Shown in pieces: positions 12,782 to 20,536 of a stretch of DNA of 31,770 bases. Position numbers and translations under genes: made by a program. Source of the stretch: a virus; the IMG/VR virus record IMGVR_UViG_3300046007_009988, positions 1 to 31,770 of that record; one strand, 5' to 3'. The notes beneath the pieces are model-generated. The model made no database searches and was not told the DNA's origin. It saw only the letters and a program-made list of their open reading frames with translations. The first letter of the stretch is position 1; each line of letters begins with the position of its first letter.

Positions 12782-13367
12782 TGTCGCTCAGGGCCTCGGC
12801 CTGGCCGCAGAGCCACGGCCGGACGGCGTAGACGCGGATTCCGCCGGCCCTGTGCAGGGCCCCGAACCGGTGGTCGACGTGGTGCCGGCCGGGCCACGGC
12901 CGCGGGGCGATCCAGTCCCGGAGCTTCTCGATCGCCGGCCGGCCTATCACGCCGTAGGCGTGGGTCCGGTTCACGTTCCGCCCGCGGACCAGGTCGTCGC
13001 GGCCCGGGATCGGCTCGGGCTTGGCCAGGTGCTGGCCGCCGAGGTAGAGCTGCTCGCAGTCGGCCGGCACCTCGAGGCCCGACAGGCGAGCCGCGAAGTC
13101 CGGGACAAACGAGACGTCGTCCTCGAGCACCAGGATCCGCTCGAAGCCGGCCGCCGCGGCCGCCGCCAGGATCGAGTGATGCGACCGGGCGCAGCCCCAC
13201 GCGCCGGGGACGCTCTTCCACCAGGCCGGGGCGCGGTCCTGGAGGCCGTCCACGGCCGCGAAGACGTGCGGGTGGGGCAGGGGCCAGTCCGCCGGCAGGC
13301 GGCTCCAGAAGCCCTGGAGACGCTCCGGACGCCGCTCGAGCGAGATCACGACGACAGCGTCGAACAT
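12747..13367 (-). CDS. LPS-type glycosyltransferase family 25
   Basis: A 206-residue protein with the family-25 pattern. The strand FDAVVVISLERRPERLQGF leads, HVFAAVDG follows, then the conserved WGCARSHHSIL helix, and ILVLEDDVSFVPDF with the acidic EDD (82-84) for metal and UDP-sugar binding. AVRPWLCGQ lies near the end. GT25 enzymes usually add galactose or similar to lipo-oligosaccharide. Its start overlaps the end of the dNMP kinase gene by 22 nt. Together with the next two transferases it suggests surface-glycan modification of virion or lysogen. The donor is not predictable. Confidence 0.83.
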   Translation of the reverse strand: MFDAVVVISLERRPERLQGFWSRLPADWPLPHPHVFAAVDGLQDRAPAWWKSVPGAWGCARSHHSILAAAAAAGFERILVLEDDVSFVPDFAARLSGLEVPADCEQLYLGGQHLAKPEPIPGRDDLVRGRNVNRTHAYGVIGRPAIEKLRDWIAPRPWPGRHHVDHRFGALHRAGGIRVYAVRPWLCGQAEALSDITQKTHKARSW

Positions 13368-14068
13368 CGGCGGCACTCCGGCGGAGCGGCCCTGGCAGTG
13401 GCCACGGCGAGCCGGAGGTCGTCGAGGCTGCCGTCGTTGTCGATCCGGCGGTCGACGAGCTCGGCCGGTAGGCCGGCTTCGCTCGAGTGGCCTGCCACCG
13501 CCGGCAGCCCGGGCCGGCGAACCTCCCAGACCTCGCCGCCCAGCCGCTCCCGGATCCATTCGGCCTCGTTCGGGAACCGGACGTCGGCGACGACGACGAC
13601 CTCGGCGCCGGCCCGGGCGAGCTTGAGGATCCGCTCGTGGGCGAGCTTCAGCCACAGGTGACGGTCGACCAGGTCGCGGCCCCATTCCGTCCCCAGCGTC
13701 TGGAGCAGCTGCCGCGGGCTCTTGCCGAGCGCCGGGATCGCCAGCTCCTTGAGCCGCCGGTCCCGCAGCTGGGCCTCGGGCACGCCGAGCATCGCGGCGA
13801 TCGCGGCGTAGATCGGGTCGGCGAGCTGCACGACCACGGCCCCGGGGATCAGGTCGGCGACCGTGTTCTTCCCGGCGCCGGCCCGGCCCGTGATGCCGAT
13901 CACCGCTGGCGTTTCGCCGGCTTCCATGCCTCTGGTCTCCCTGAGCTCGCGAATCATCCACAGAGCGAACGAGGCTAGCCGGCCGCTCGCACCAGTCCAG
14001 CAGTTGGCCGGGCCCAGTCTGCGGACCAGCTGCTCCGCGTCGTCGAGCAGCGCGGGCGACATCCTCAC
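13346..14068 (-). CDS. Deoxynucleoside monophosphate kinase-like protein
   Basis: A 240-residue P-loop protein. GITGRAGAGKNT (P-loop, residues 58-69) is followed by QLADPIYAAIAAMLGVPEAQ, then LLQTLGTEWGRDLVDRHLW and VVVADVRFPNEAEWIR. The order matches phage dNMP kinases of the T4 gp1 type, which phosphorylate dNMPs to dNDPs for phage DNA synthesis. The first 47 residues (about 1-47, helical) are an N-terminal extension not usual for the family. A GTG start overlaps the stop of the phosphoesterase gene (GTGA). It is placed at the tail-module end rather than in the replication region, which is a little odd. Confidence 0.82.
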   Translation of the reverse strand: MRMSPALLDDAEQLVRRLGPANCWTGASGRLASFALWMIRELRETRGMEAGETPAVIGITGRAGAGKNTVADLIPGAVVVQLADPIYAAIAAMLGVPEAQLRDRRLKELAIPALGKSPRQLLQTLGTEWGRDLVDRHLWLKLAHERILKLARAGAEVVVVADVRFPNEAEWIRERLGGEVWEVRRPGLPAVAGHSSEAGLPAELVDRRIDNDGSLDDLRLAVATARAAPPECRRCSTLSS

Positions 14069-15081
14069 GACGACCTCACGCGGCCGGCGACGATCCGGAA
14101 GTTGTGGACGTCGAACTGGCCGTCGCCGTGGACGCGGACGCTCGCGAAGCCGTGGTTAAATTTATTCAAGCGCGCGTATTCCGGATGAAGGTCGCACAGG
14201 CAGCCCGTCGACCAGCACGTCGTCTCGCTGCCGAACATGTCCGGCTCGCAGTGGACGCTCGTCCGGTGGCCGTGGCCCTCGAGGACGGTGTGGTGGAGCC
14301 GGAGGAACGCGCCTCGCGCCTGGTTCACCGGCGCGGAAATCCCCTTGCCCTTCTCGTGTCCGTGCATGACGGGCAGCGACCCGACCATGATCGGCCGCTG
14401 ATTGTCGACGAGCTCGATCCCGCTGGCCGGCATGTCCAGCCACTGGTCGAGGCCCATCCGCGGCTCGTCGGTGATCTCGGGGGCGTGGGCAAACAGCCAC
14501 GCCGCGAACCGTTCCTCGTGGTTGCCGCTCTTGAACACGATCGGTATGGACTTGAACTGCGACCGGATCCAGACCAGCATCGCCCGGACGGCGTCGACCT
14601 CGCGCTTGAAGTTGCGCTTCCGCGGGTCTTTCTGGTAGCGGCTGATCGAATAAAAGTCCGCCGTGTCGCCGTTCAAGATCAGCGCGTCGATCTTGTCGCC
14701 CCGCAGCTGATCGACGGCGGCCTTGAGCGCCACGTCGTCGTGATAGGGGACGTGGATGTCGCTGAGCACGCCGATCAGGCCGGTCGCCTCGAGCGTGTAC
14801 GGCCCCCACGGCTCGGCCGCGCTCGGCGGCATCGGCGGCAGCTGGCCGGCCTGCCGCGGAGGCCGCGGGGCCGTCGGGATCATGGTCTTCCGGTCCTTCG
14901 CGCCGTGGACGCCGAACTGGCGGGCGATGCGGTGCATCGCGGCCGACAGCGTGATCGCGTTGTTGCACTCGGCGAGGAGCCGCTTGGCGAGCGTCCGGCA
15001 CGGCGCGTCCGGGTGGGCCGCCACTAGCCGGCGGGCGACCTCGGTGATGGCATCGCCCCCGAGCTGTCCTTTGGCTGGCAT
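14065..15081 (-). CDS. Calcineurin-like metallophosphoesterase with N-terminal helical domain
   Basis: A 338-residue protein. Residues 1-60 are basic and helical (HTH-like, AITEVARRLVAAHP). Residues 100-330 show all metal-binding motifs of metallophosphoesterases: SDIHVPYHD (Asp108, His110), NGDTAD (Asp139), SGNHEE (Asn187, His188), VMHGHEKG and GHGHRT. It could hydrolyse phosphodiesters or phosphoproteins, and the N-terminal helices may bind DNA or a virion component. GGAGG with 5 nt spacing precedes the ATG. It sits after the minor tail genes, so it may act at DNA entry or in nucleotide recycling. The substrate is unknown. Confidence 0.85.
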   Translation of the reverse strand: MPAKGQLGGDAITEVARRLVAAHPDAPCRTLAKRLLAECNNAITLSAAMHRIARQFGVHGAKDRKTMIPTAPRPPRQAGQLPPMPPSAAEPWGPYTLEATGLIGVLSDIHVPYHDDVALKAAVDQLRGDKIDALILNGDTADFYSISRYQKDPRKRNFKREVDAVRAMLVWIRSQFKSIPIVFKSGNHEERFAAWLFAHAPEITDEPRMGLDQWLDMPASGIELVDNQRPIMVGSLPVMHGHEKGKGISAPVNQARGAFLRLHHTVLEGHGHRTSVHCEPDMFGSETTCWSTGCLCDLHPEYARLNKFNHGFASVRVHGDGQFDVHNFRIVAGRVRSS

Positions 15082-15130
15082 CCTTGCCTCCGTGGGTGGG
15101 ACTGGCAGTGTGGCCCGTGGCCGGGATGAG

Positions 15131-15445
15131 TCAATCGGACAGCCCGTAGAACTCGGCGGCCTTGTTCAGCAACCGCTCGATCCGCTCCTGCTGGCGGTAG
15201 CCCCAGCGGGTCATCCGTCCCTTTCGGGCCCGGCATCCGCACGGCCGGCCCGCAATCCTCTCAACGAGGTGCTCGGTGACGCCGACGGCCTTAAGGGCCC
15301 GCTCTACGGCCATCCCTAGGTCCACTCTCGGCAACTTGATTGTCCGATGCCTTGCAACACGGCACGTCGCCCGCACGGCCGCCGACGAGACGCGGCGCCC
15401 GCAAGCCATGCACCGAAGATCAGGGCCGATAGTGCAAAGCATCAC
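15131..15445 (-). CDS. Small CxxC zinc-binding protein
   Basis: A 104-residue basic protein whose GTG overlaps the upstream TGA (GTGA). RCMACGRR near the start and RPCGCRARK at about residue 68 give four Cys residues for a split zinc site. The rest is helical and basic (MAVERALKAVGVTEHLVERI, then QERIERLLNKAAEF). It lies after the Cys-rich minor tail protein. It may be a DNA-binding or virion-assembly protein. Not assigned. Confidence 0.6.
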   Translation of the reverse strand: MMLCTIGPDLRCMACGRRVSSAAVRATCRVARHRTIKLPRVDLGMAVERALKAVGVTEHLVERIAGRPCGCRARKGRMTRWGYRQQERIERLLNKAAEFYGLSD

Positions 15446-16230
15446 ATGAACGCCCTGACCGCGGTGATCGTTACATCAAGGCTGCCGGACTCGCTCTCCG
15501 AGATGAGTGACGCCGCCACGAACGGATCGACGTCTGTGGCCGGAGGCTGGTACGAGCCAACCGTCGCAGTTGCTTCGATCGGGAACTGAGTGATACCGAC
15601 GCTGGGCTCGTCGTCCGGATCGTGGTCTGCGCAGTCGATCCACGTCTCGGAGAGCAAGCCGACAAAACGACAGCCATTCAGAATCCCGGGCAAGCCGGCG
15701 GACCCGTACGGGTAGTACAGGCTCGGACAGTCCAGGTCGGACTCCGTGACGGTAGTGCTGTCGCAGACGAACCGATACCGGCTGGCCAGCGTGAGCTCGA
15801 TCTTAAGCTGCCGACAGTCGGGGTTCTCGCCGTACGCGATGACGCGGAGCTTGCTTTGCCTGTCCTCGAACTCGTCGCCGAACGTGGTCTCAAACGTCGT
15901 GCTGTTCGCGGTCGACGACACCTCGTCGAGCTCCCACGTCCCGTCCAGGTCATCGCCGGGAAAAAGAGTGGCGAACGCGAACTGCGTGCCGGAGGCGTAG
16001 TCCGAGCCGCCGCAGTTGAAAGAATCGTTACGCTCCCAGACCTGGGACTTGAAATAGGTCTCGGCGGTGATGTCGACCTCGAGCGTATAGGCTTCGTTCA
16101 GCGGCGAGCATGGGCATAGATCGGGAGCGCAGCAGTCCGAGCACACCCCGAACAGGAAGCCGAGCGGGTACATTCCTGCCGCGATCGTGGCGATCAGTTG
16201 CACGGCGAGCCCCAGCGGGTCGTCGGTCAT
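15442..16230 (-). CDS. Cys-rich minor tail / tail-tip protein
   Basis: A 262-residue protein. The hydrophobic N-terminus (LGLAVQLIATIAAGMYPLGF) is followed by an unusual Cys cluster (CSDCCAPDLCPCSP), then a beta-rich domain with further paired Cys (NCGGSDYASG, DCRQLKIEL, VCDSTTVTESDLDC, GCRFVG, DCADHDPDDE). The Cys pairing pattern suggests disulfide or metal stabilised strands. ATG overlaps the preceding TGA (ATGA). From its position after the tape measure and two other tail proteins it is probably a distal tail component. No homologue is recognised. Confidence 0.62.
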   Translation of the reverse strand: MTDDPLGLAVQLIATIAAGMYPLGFLFGVCSDCCAPDLCPCSPLNEAYTLEVDITAETYFKSQVWERNDSFNCGGSDYASGTQFAFATLFPGDDLDGTWELDEVSSTANSTTFETTFGDEFEDRQSKLRVIAYGENPDCRQLKIELTLASRYRFVCDSTTVTESDLDCPSLYYPYGSAGLPGILNGCRFVGLLSETWIDCADHDPDDEPSVGITQFPIEATATVGSYQPPATDVDPFVAASLISESESGSLDVTITAVRAFM

Positions 16231-16571
16231 GATGCCTCCGCGCACTCCGCGGCGATCAAATGCCATTTGGCCCCGATGAGTATGCAGCAGACCCAGGCCT
16301 CCTGGCCGCTGCCGACGACGACGTCCGCAAACCGGTTGACCGCTAAAAACGTGGACGCCGAAATAATGGTCCCGTTGCCGTCGTACTCCTGCACGGTCAG
16401 CTCGGACCCCTTGGTCCAGGTCTCGTCGATCTTGCCGAGACGCGCGCCGCCATCGTCGTCGCCAACCTGTCTGAACTTGATCGGCGGCATATCGCGATTG
16501 CCGCGTTCGTAGGCCCGCGTGGCCGCGGCGATGCGCCGGGCGTCCGACTCGTTGAAAACCACCCGGGCCAT
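16227..16571 (-). CDS. Small minor tail protein
   Basis: A 114-residue protein. A basic helix (NESDARRIAAATRAYERGNR) is followed by a beta domain (GKIDETWTKGSELTVQEYDG, IISASTFLAVNRFADVVVG, AWVCCILIGAKWHLIAAEC). The beta part resembles small tail-tip proteins that form a ring or barrel. It lies between two tail genes, spaced 4 nt from one and overlapping the other by 4 nt. No catalytic motif. Assignment is by position. Confidence 0.6.
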   Translation of the reverse strand: MARVVFNESDARRIAAATRAYERGNRDMPPIKFRQVGDDDGGARLGKIDETWTKGSELTVQEYDGNGTIISASTFLAVNRFADVVVGSGQEAWVCCILIGAKWHLIAAECAEAS

Positions 16572-16575
16572 GCTG

Positions 16576-17508
16576 TCACTCCGGCGGAGGCTCTTCCGGC
16601 GGAGGCTCTTCCGGCGGAGGCTCTTCGACCGGAAGCATCGCAGGCTCTCCGAACACAGCAGCAAAGTCAGCGGTCGGGTAGAGCAAAACAGTCAACGCGC
16701 TCGGCGCTTGCCCGGCGGCTTTTGCTGTCCCGTTGGAGTTGAGCGCTACCGGCTGTTTGACTGGCTTACCGTCGGACCCAAGGATCGCCTTGCGTTGGCC
16801 GCTGACGAGTTCCATAAAGCCGACGTTCCACGGCTTCGCGATCCATTGGTCGTCGTCCAGGCGAAACTCCCAGCGACTTTCAATGAACGACAGCTTGCCG
16901 GCGTCGTCCTCGCCGTCGAGCCGCGAAACAGAGCTCTTTTTCGCGCCCTTGAAATAACACTTCCATTGCGACGCGGTGTACCCTGCCCATTCCGCGCTGT
17001 TGACGTGCCCGGCACATGCGTCTATGTCGGCGTTCAGCGATTCCTCGTCGTCGTAGTACTTGGTCAGAGACCAGCTCGTCTCCTCGCGCTCCTTCTCCAG
17101 GCCTTCAAGCGGATCACCCGCGCTGTTGGTGATCATCAGGCCGGAGATCGGGCTTTTGTAGACCGGGATCGTCGTCGTCCCGCCGCTCCGCTCCCACACG
17201 TCTTCGGGAATTCCGTTCTCGTTGTAGGTCTTGCCCGGCGGCGGAACGTAGAACTGAACCGTCAGCGTCCACAGCATGCCGTCGGAGGTCTCGGGTTCAA
17301 GGGCGAACTCCTGGGCCTGGAGGTCGGGGAAGTCCCAGTGGGGCGAGCCGTAGGTGATGCCGATCGTGGCCGTGACACCGGCCAGGATGTCCGGCTTCGG
17401 CGTCAGCGGCGAATCGACGCGGATCTGCCACTTCTCCGGGCAGCGCATCGACTCGCCGACCTTGCCGGATAGCCCCGTGACTTGCCGGTGATAGCTCACC
17501 CAGGCCAT
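16576..17508 (-). CDS. Minor tail protein with Pro/Glu repeat tail
   Basis: A 310-residue beta-rich protein downstream of the tape measure gene, beginning 3 nt after its stop. Strands such as ILAGVTATIGITYGSPHWD and GMLWTLTVQFYVPP are typical of distal tail and tail-associated proteins. A central acidic helix-loop region (EKEREETSWSLTKYYDDEES) and VFGEPAML precede a C-terminal run of EEPPP repeats. It probably forms part of the tail tip. The repeat tail could be a flexible linker. No enzymatic motif seen. Confidence 0.65.
   Translation of the reverse strand: MAWVSYHRQVTGLSGKVGESMRCPEKWQIRVDSPLTPKPDILAGVTATIGITYGSPHWDFPDLQAQEFALEPETSDGMLWTLTVQFYVPPPGKTYNENGIPEDVWERSGGTTTIPVYKSPISGLMITNSAGDPLEGLEKEREETSWSLTKYYDDEESLNADIDACAGHVNSAEWAGYTASQWKCYFKGAKKSSVSRLDGEDDAGKLSFIESRWEFRLDDDQWIAKPWNVGFMELVSGQRKAILGSDGKPVKQPVALNSNGTAKAAGQAPSALTVLLYPTADFAAVFGEPAMLPVEEPPPEEPPPEEPPPE
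16581..16625. repeat. Three tandem 15-bp units encoding PPPEE
   Basis: The unit CCGGCGGAGGCTCTT occurs three times in perfect tandem at the 3' end of the minor tail gene. It is read on the minus strand as repeats of Glu-Glu-Pro-Pro-Pro. Each unit is 15 bp, so copy number can change without breaking the frame. The repeat is probably a hydrophilic, extended polyproline-like tail. Confidence 0.9.
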
Positions 17509-17511
17509 GCT

Positions 17512-19062
17512 CTAGCCCCCCTCGATCGCGAACGGGGACAGATCCTCGCCCATGTCGGCGGTGTTCTCGGCGATCGTCTCGAGGGCCGCGAGCTGCCGCT
17601 CCTGGACGCCGCCGCCCTCGCCGCGCATGAGCCGGAACATCTCGGCGATGCCCTCGCTCGAGCGGCTGTCCACGGCCTTGAGAGCCACGGGCTCGGCCAC
17701 GGCTGCGGAGATCTGGTCGCCCACGGCTGAGGCCGCGCCGCGGCCGGCCTCCTCGACCTGGGCCGCGGAGGCCTCGGCCTGGGCGATCGCACCGTCGAGG
17801 GCGGTCGTGAGCGGGCCGGCCACGGCCTGTCCAAGCGGCGCGGCGCTTTCGGCGAAGGCTTGGCCAAAGGCCTCGCCCGACGCCGCGATGCTCGACTCTG
17901 CGTTCGCGAGGTAGTTGTCGGCCTGGCCGGCCAGGTAGTCGGCGGACTCGCGCAGCCCTTCGGCTGCGCCGCCCGCGCCCGGGATCCAGTCGGCCGCGTC
18001 GGCGAGCCCGCCGAGGGCCATCGACAGCACGTCAGACAGGAATCCGCCGATCGTGTTCCCGACAAACTCGAAGAACTTGAACGCCCCGTAGAAGCCCTGG
18101 GCGACCCGGTTGCCGAAATCCATGACCGAGCCCCACTGCTCGCCCACGCTGGACAGGTACTCGAAGACGCTGCCGAAGTTGGCGATGAGGTAGTCCCCGA
18201 TCCCGGCCAGGAACCGCGCTCCCTGGAGGATGCCGTCCCCGATTCGCTGGCCGATGGTCGCGCCGCCGATGTCGCCGACCATGTTCGTAAACGTGTCCGC
18301 GATCGCCTTGATCGCCGGCGCGAGGTAGGCCGTGACCTGCTGGATCACCCCCTGGACAGCCTTCGACGCGAGGGTGAAGGCGTCGTTCATCGCCTCCACG
18401 TCCTGGCCCTGGGCGGTCGTGAGGGCCAGCCCGAGCCGCTCGGCCTGCCGCGCCGCCTCGGCGATCCCCTCGGCGCCGCCGGCGAACATCGGGAGCAGCT
18501 CGGCCCCGGCTTTGCCGAAGAGCGCGGTCGCGGCGGCGGCCCGCTGGGCCTCGGTCGGCAGTGCCGCGATCGCGGCCGTGATCGCCTGGAACCGCTCGGC
18601 GGCCGACATGCCGGCGAGCTCGTCCATCGACAGACCGAGCGTGGCGAAAGCCGCCTGGGCCGTCTTGGAGCCTTTCTGGGCCCGCACGAAGGCGATGTCG
18701 GCCCGAGTAGCCGCCTTCGCGATCGTGTCCATGCCGACGCCTGCCAGGTCTCCGGCGAGGGCCAGGCCGGCGAACTCGCCGTAGGTCATCCCGACGCGGG
18801 CCGCGAGCTTGGACTGCTGGTCGATCACCTCCGCCTGGGCCTGGCCCATCTGGACCAGCGAGCGGACGTAGTGGCCAGCCGTGCTCGCGATCGAGCCGAA
18901 GAGCTGGGCCCCCTGGATCGCGACGAGAGCGTTCATGCCGCTCCGCAGCGACGAGGTCGCCCCCTCCATCCGCCGCATCGCGGCGGCGGCCTGGTTCACT
19001 CCGACGACGAGCCCCGACGAGTTGGCCGTGAAGACCGCCGAGACTTTGCCGATGACCGACAT
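17512..19062 (-). CDS. Tail tape measure protein
   Basis: A 516-residue protein, Ala/Gly-rich and helical. The start (VSAVFTANSSGLVVGVNQAA) and middle region (ELAGMSAAERFQAITAAIAA, ALFGKAGAELLPMFAGGAEG) match the family's conserved N-terminal part, followed by hydrophobic helices around 235-345 (FFEFVGNTIGGFLSDVLSMA). Its length sets siphovirus tail length. At roughly 0.15 nm per residue this gives about 77 nm, a short tail. AAGGA lies 6 nt before the ATG. The 5' end overlaps the frameshifted chaperone by 67 nt. The C-terminal part is Ala-rich coil (SSIAASGEAFGQAFAESAAP). No lytic domain is seen. Confidence 0.88.
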   Translation of the reverse strand: MSVIGKVSAVFTANSSGLVVGVNQAAAAMRRMEGATSSLRSGMNALVAIQGAQLFGSIASTAGHYVRSLVQMGQAQAEVIDQQSKLAARVGMTYGEFAGLALAGDLAGVGMDTIAKAATRADIAFVRAQKGSKTAQAAFATLGLSMDELAGMSAAERFQAITAAIAALPTEAQRAAAATALFGKAGAELLPMFAGGAEGIAEAARQAERLGLALTTAQGQDVEAMNDAFTLASKAVQGVIQQVTAYLAPAIKAIADTFTNMVGDIGGATIGQRIGDGILQGARFLAGIGDYLIANFGSVFEYLSSVGEQWGSVMDFGNRVAQGFYGAFKFFEFVGNTIGGFLSDVLSMALGGLADAADWIPGAGGAAEGLRESADYLAGQADNYLANAESSIAASGEAFGQAFAESAAPLGQAVAGPLTTALDGAIAQAEASAAQVEEAGRGAASAVGDQISAAVAEPVALKAVDSRSSEGIAEMFRLMRGEGGGVQERQLAALETIAENTADMGEDLSPFAIEGG

Positions 19063-19753
19063 TTTTTGTCCTTCCGTGTGAGCCCTGGCAGGCTCGCCAG
19101 CCTTTCGGCCAGCTGCTCGTCCGTGAGCGGTATCTTCGAGCGGTACTCGTCACCCGGGCGGTAGGTGAGCAGGAACCGCTCCTCGTCGTGCTTGTCGAAA
19201 CGGCCAACCAATGCCGACCGGATGATGCTGGTCATCCTGCCGGCCACGAGCCAGGGCTGTCCCCATGGCTCGAGCAGGTAGAAGGCCATCCACGTCCGAA
19301 GTTGTCTCCTAGTGATTTTTCGCTTCAGCTTTTGGACGTCCCATTCCCCAACCTCGAGGGCGAGCCGCATGGTGAAGAGTTCCCACGGGTTCGCCCTTAG
19401 CCTTTTTTTTCCTCCTCCAGATCGTCCTCGCTGGGCTCGTTCACGAGCGGCAGGCAAAACTTGGCGATCTCGTCGATCGCCTTCGGGTTCGAGTCCGCGA
19501 GCTGCTGGAGGCCCTCGTCCGTCTGCGGGACGGTGCGCTCGCCCGCCTCGTCGCAGAGCAGGAGCTGCACGAGCTTCGCCGCCATCGGCTTCCCGCCGCC
19601 CTGGTGGTTGCGGCACCACATCCGCCACTCGTCCACGTCGGCGCTCGACGGATCGCGGACGAGAACCTTCTTCCCGCCGAGGGCCTTGACCTCGTATTCG
19701 AGCGGCCCCTTCCGGGCCGCCAGGTCGATTAGCTCGTCGAAGGAGAGCGTCAC
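18996..19753 (-). CDS. Tail assembly chaperone, -1 frameshift product (gpGT-like)
   Basis: This is the long form made when ribosomes slip -1 at the A-run at 19403-19409 and leave the frame of the short form. The joint product is 252 residues. Residues 1-117 are shared with the short form. The remainder (RLRANPWELFTMRLALEVGE, RRQLRTWMAFYLLEPWGQPW, RSALVGRFDKHDEERFLLTY) comes from the overlapping frame, which ends 67 nt inside the tape measure gene. That second half has a 'WMAFYLLEPWG' motif typical of phage T-domain proteins. Such a pair, located between major tail protein and tape measure, is a hallmark of siphophages. The slip itself is inferred. Confidence 0.78.
19397..19753 (-). CDS. Tail assembly chaperone, short form (gpG-like)
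   Basis: A 118-residue protein with a GTG start overlapping the upstream TGA (GTGA). It begins TLSFDELIDLAARKG, continues VKALGGKKVLVRDPSSADVD, and ends in acidic residues and lysines (DDLEEEKKG). The family is the phage G-type tail chaperone, which keeps the tape measure protein in an assembly-competent state. The stop TAA is 3 nt past the slippery run. A longer ORF with an ATG upstream is possible, but it would overlap the previous gene more extensively. Confidence 0.8.
   Translation of the reverse strand: MTLSFDELIDLAARKGPLEYEVKALGGKKVLVRDPSSADVDEWRMWCRNHQGGGKPMAAKLVQLLLCDEAGERTVPQTDEGLQQLADSNPKAIDEIAKFCLPLVNEPSEDDLEEEKKG
19403..19409 (-). other. Slippery A-heptamer for -1 frameshift
   Basis: On the minus strand the zero-frame codons read GAA AAA AAA GGC TAA, so A-AAA-AAA is a perfect slippery heptamer. 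Slipping by -1 continues with AGG CTA AGG. The run of eight A's is preceded by GGAGGAGG, which could act as an internal Shine-Dalgarno stimulator. A small GGG-CGAA-CCC hairpin follows. Confidence 0.85.
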
Positions 19754-20139
19754 TCCAGGGCTCCTGTCATTTGGAAGGTGGCCGAACCGGTCGACCACTG
19801 GTTCGGGCGGCCGGAGTGACTGAACGAGACCAGGATGGCCTCGCCGGTCAGCACGGCCCCAGGAGTATCAAACAGGATCTCGGCCTTGAGTCCAGCGTCC
19901 TCGGCCGCGTAAGACGGCGGCCCCCAGAAGGTGATCGTCAGGGTCGGCGGCTCGATCGCCGTGACGTCGTATTGCTTGATGATGCGAGAGTTTTCGCCGG
20001 AGCCGACCACCTGGCTGTCGATGGCCGTCCGCTCGACGACCTGGGCCGCCTTGCTCTCCCAATCGTAGCCGGTCAGGTAGCCGATCTGGACGCCGCCGAA
20101 GGAGACGAACGTCCCCTGAGAAGTGAACAGGCCCGGCAT
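19750..20139 (-). CDS. Tail tube-like protein 2
   Basis: A 129-residue beta-rich protein. The pattern (SFGGVQIGYLTGYDWESKAA, ERTAIDSQVVGSGENSR, KQYDVTAIEPPTLTITFWGP) and the closing strand (PNQWSTGSATFQMTG) are those of phage tail tube or major tail proteins. It has similar length and layout to the next gene upstream, suggesting a gene duplication. GGAGG lies 5 nt before the ATG. It may form the tube, a tube decoration, or one of two alternating tube subunits. Confidence 0.72.
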   Translation of the reverse strand: MPGLFTSQGTFVSFGGVQIGYLTGYDWESKAAQVVERTAIDSQVVGSGENSRIIKQYDVTAIEPPTLTITFWGPPSYAAEDAGLKAEILFDTPGAVLTGEAILVSFSHSGRPNQWSTGSATFQMTGALE

Positions 20140-20152
20140 GACGACCTCCGGG

Positions 20153-20533
20153 TCAGGAGCCGGACTGTTCGTCCGCGATCAGCTCCTCGAACGTCGCGGT
20201 CCCCTCGACGTACTGGTTGGTGCGACGGCTGATGCCGGCCTGCGTCACGCGGTAGGTGCCGGTGCCGTCGGCCGTGTCGAGCTCGCCCTCGTCGCCCTCC
20301 TCGATCTCGGCCCCGCCGGACTCGACCCGGTAGGTGATCGTGAACTTCCGGGGGTCGCGCTTGGGCTTGAGCGGTGCAAGCAGCATGACCATATCGTCGC
20401 CGTGGGCAAGGTCGAGCGTGGACATGTCGACACGCTCACGGCTGGGGGCGGAAGCCTCCTTGGAGATGTCGACGCACTTGTACGTCCCGCCGTTGAACTC
20501 GAACGTGGTGCCGTGGGAAGTCTCGAACGACAT
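20153..20533 (-). CDS. Major tail / tail tube-like protein 1
   Basis: A 126-residue protein. MSFETSHGTTFEFNGGTYKC, then SRERVDMSTLDLAHGDDMVM, and PRKFTITYRVESGG are the strands and loops of a phage major tail protein, ending TNQYVEGTATFEE as in the neighbouring paralogue. A GAGGAG site 7 nt before the ATG overlaps the end of the tail terminator gene. It lies just after the tail terminator, at the usual major tail protein position. The tail shaft would be polymerised from it. Confidence 0.75.
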   Translation of the reverse strand: MSFETSHGTTFEFNGGTYKCVDISKEASAPSRERVDMSTLDLAHGDDMVMLLAPLKPKRDPRKFTITYRVESGGAEIEEGDEGELDTADGTGTYRVTQAGISRRTNQYVEGTATFEELIADEQSGS

Positions 20534-20536
20534 CGG

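Noticed and set aside
16227-16664. Extended start of the small minor tail protein with KSLRR repeats
   Set aside because: The extension is the PPPEE repeat of the upstream gene read in another frame. The ATG at 16571 lies four bases beyond that gene's stop.
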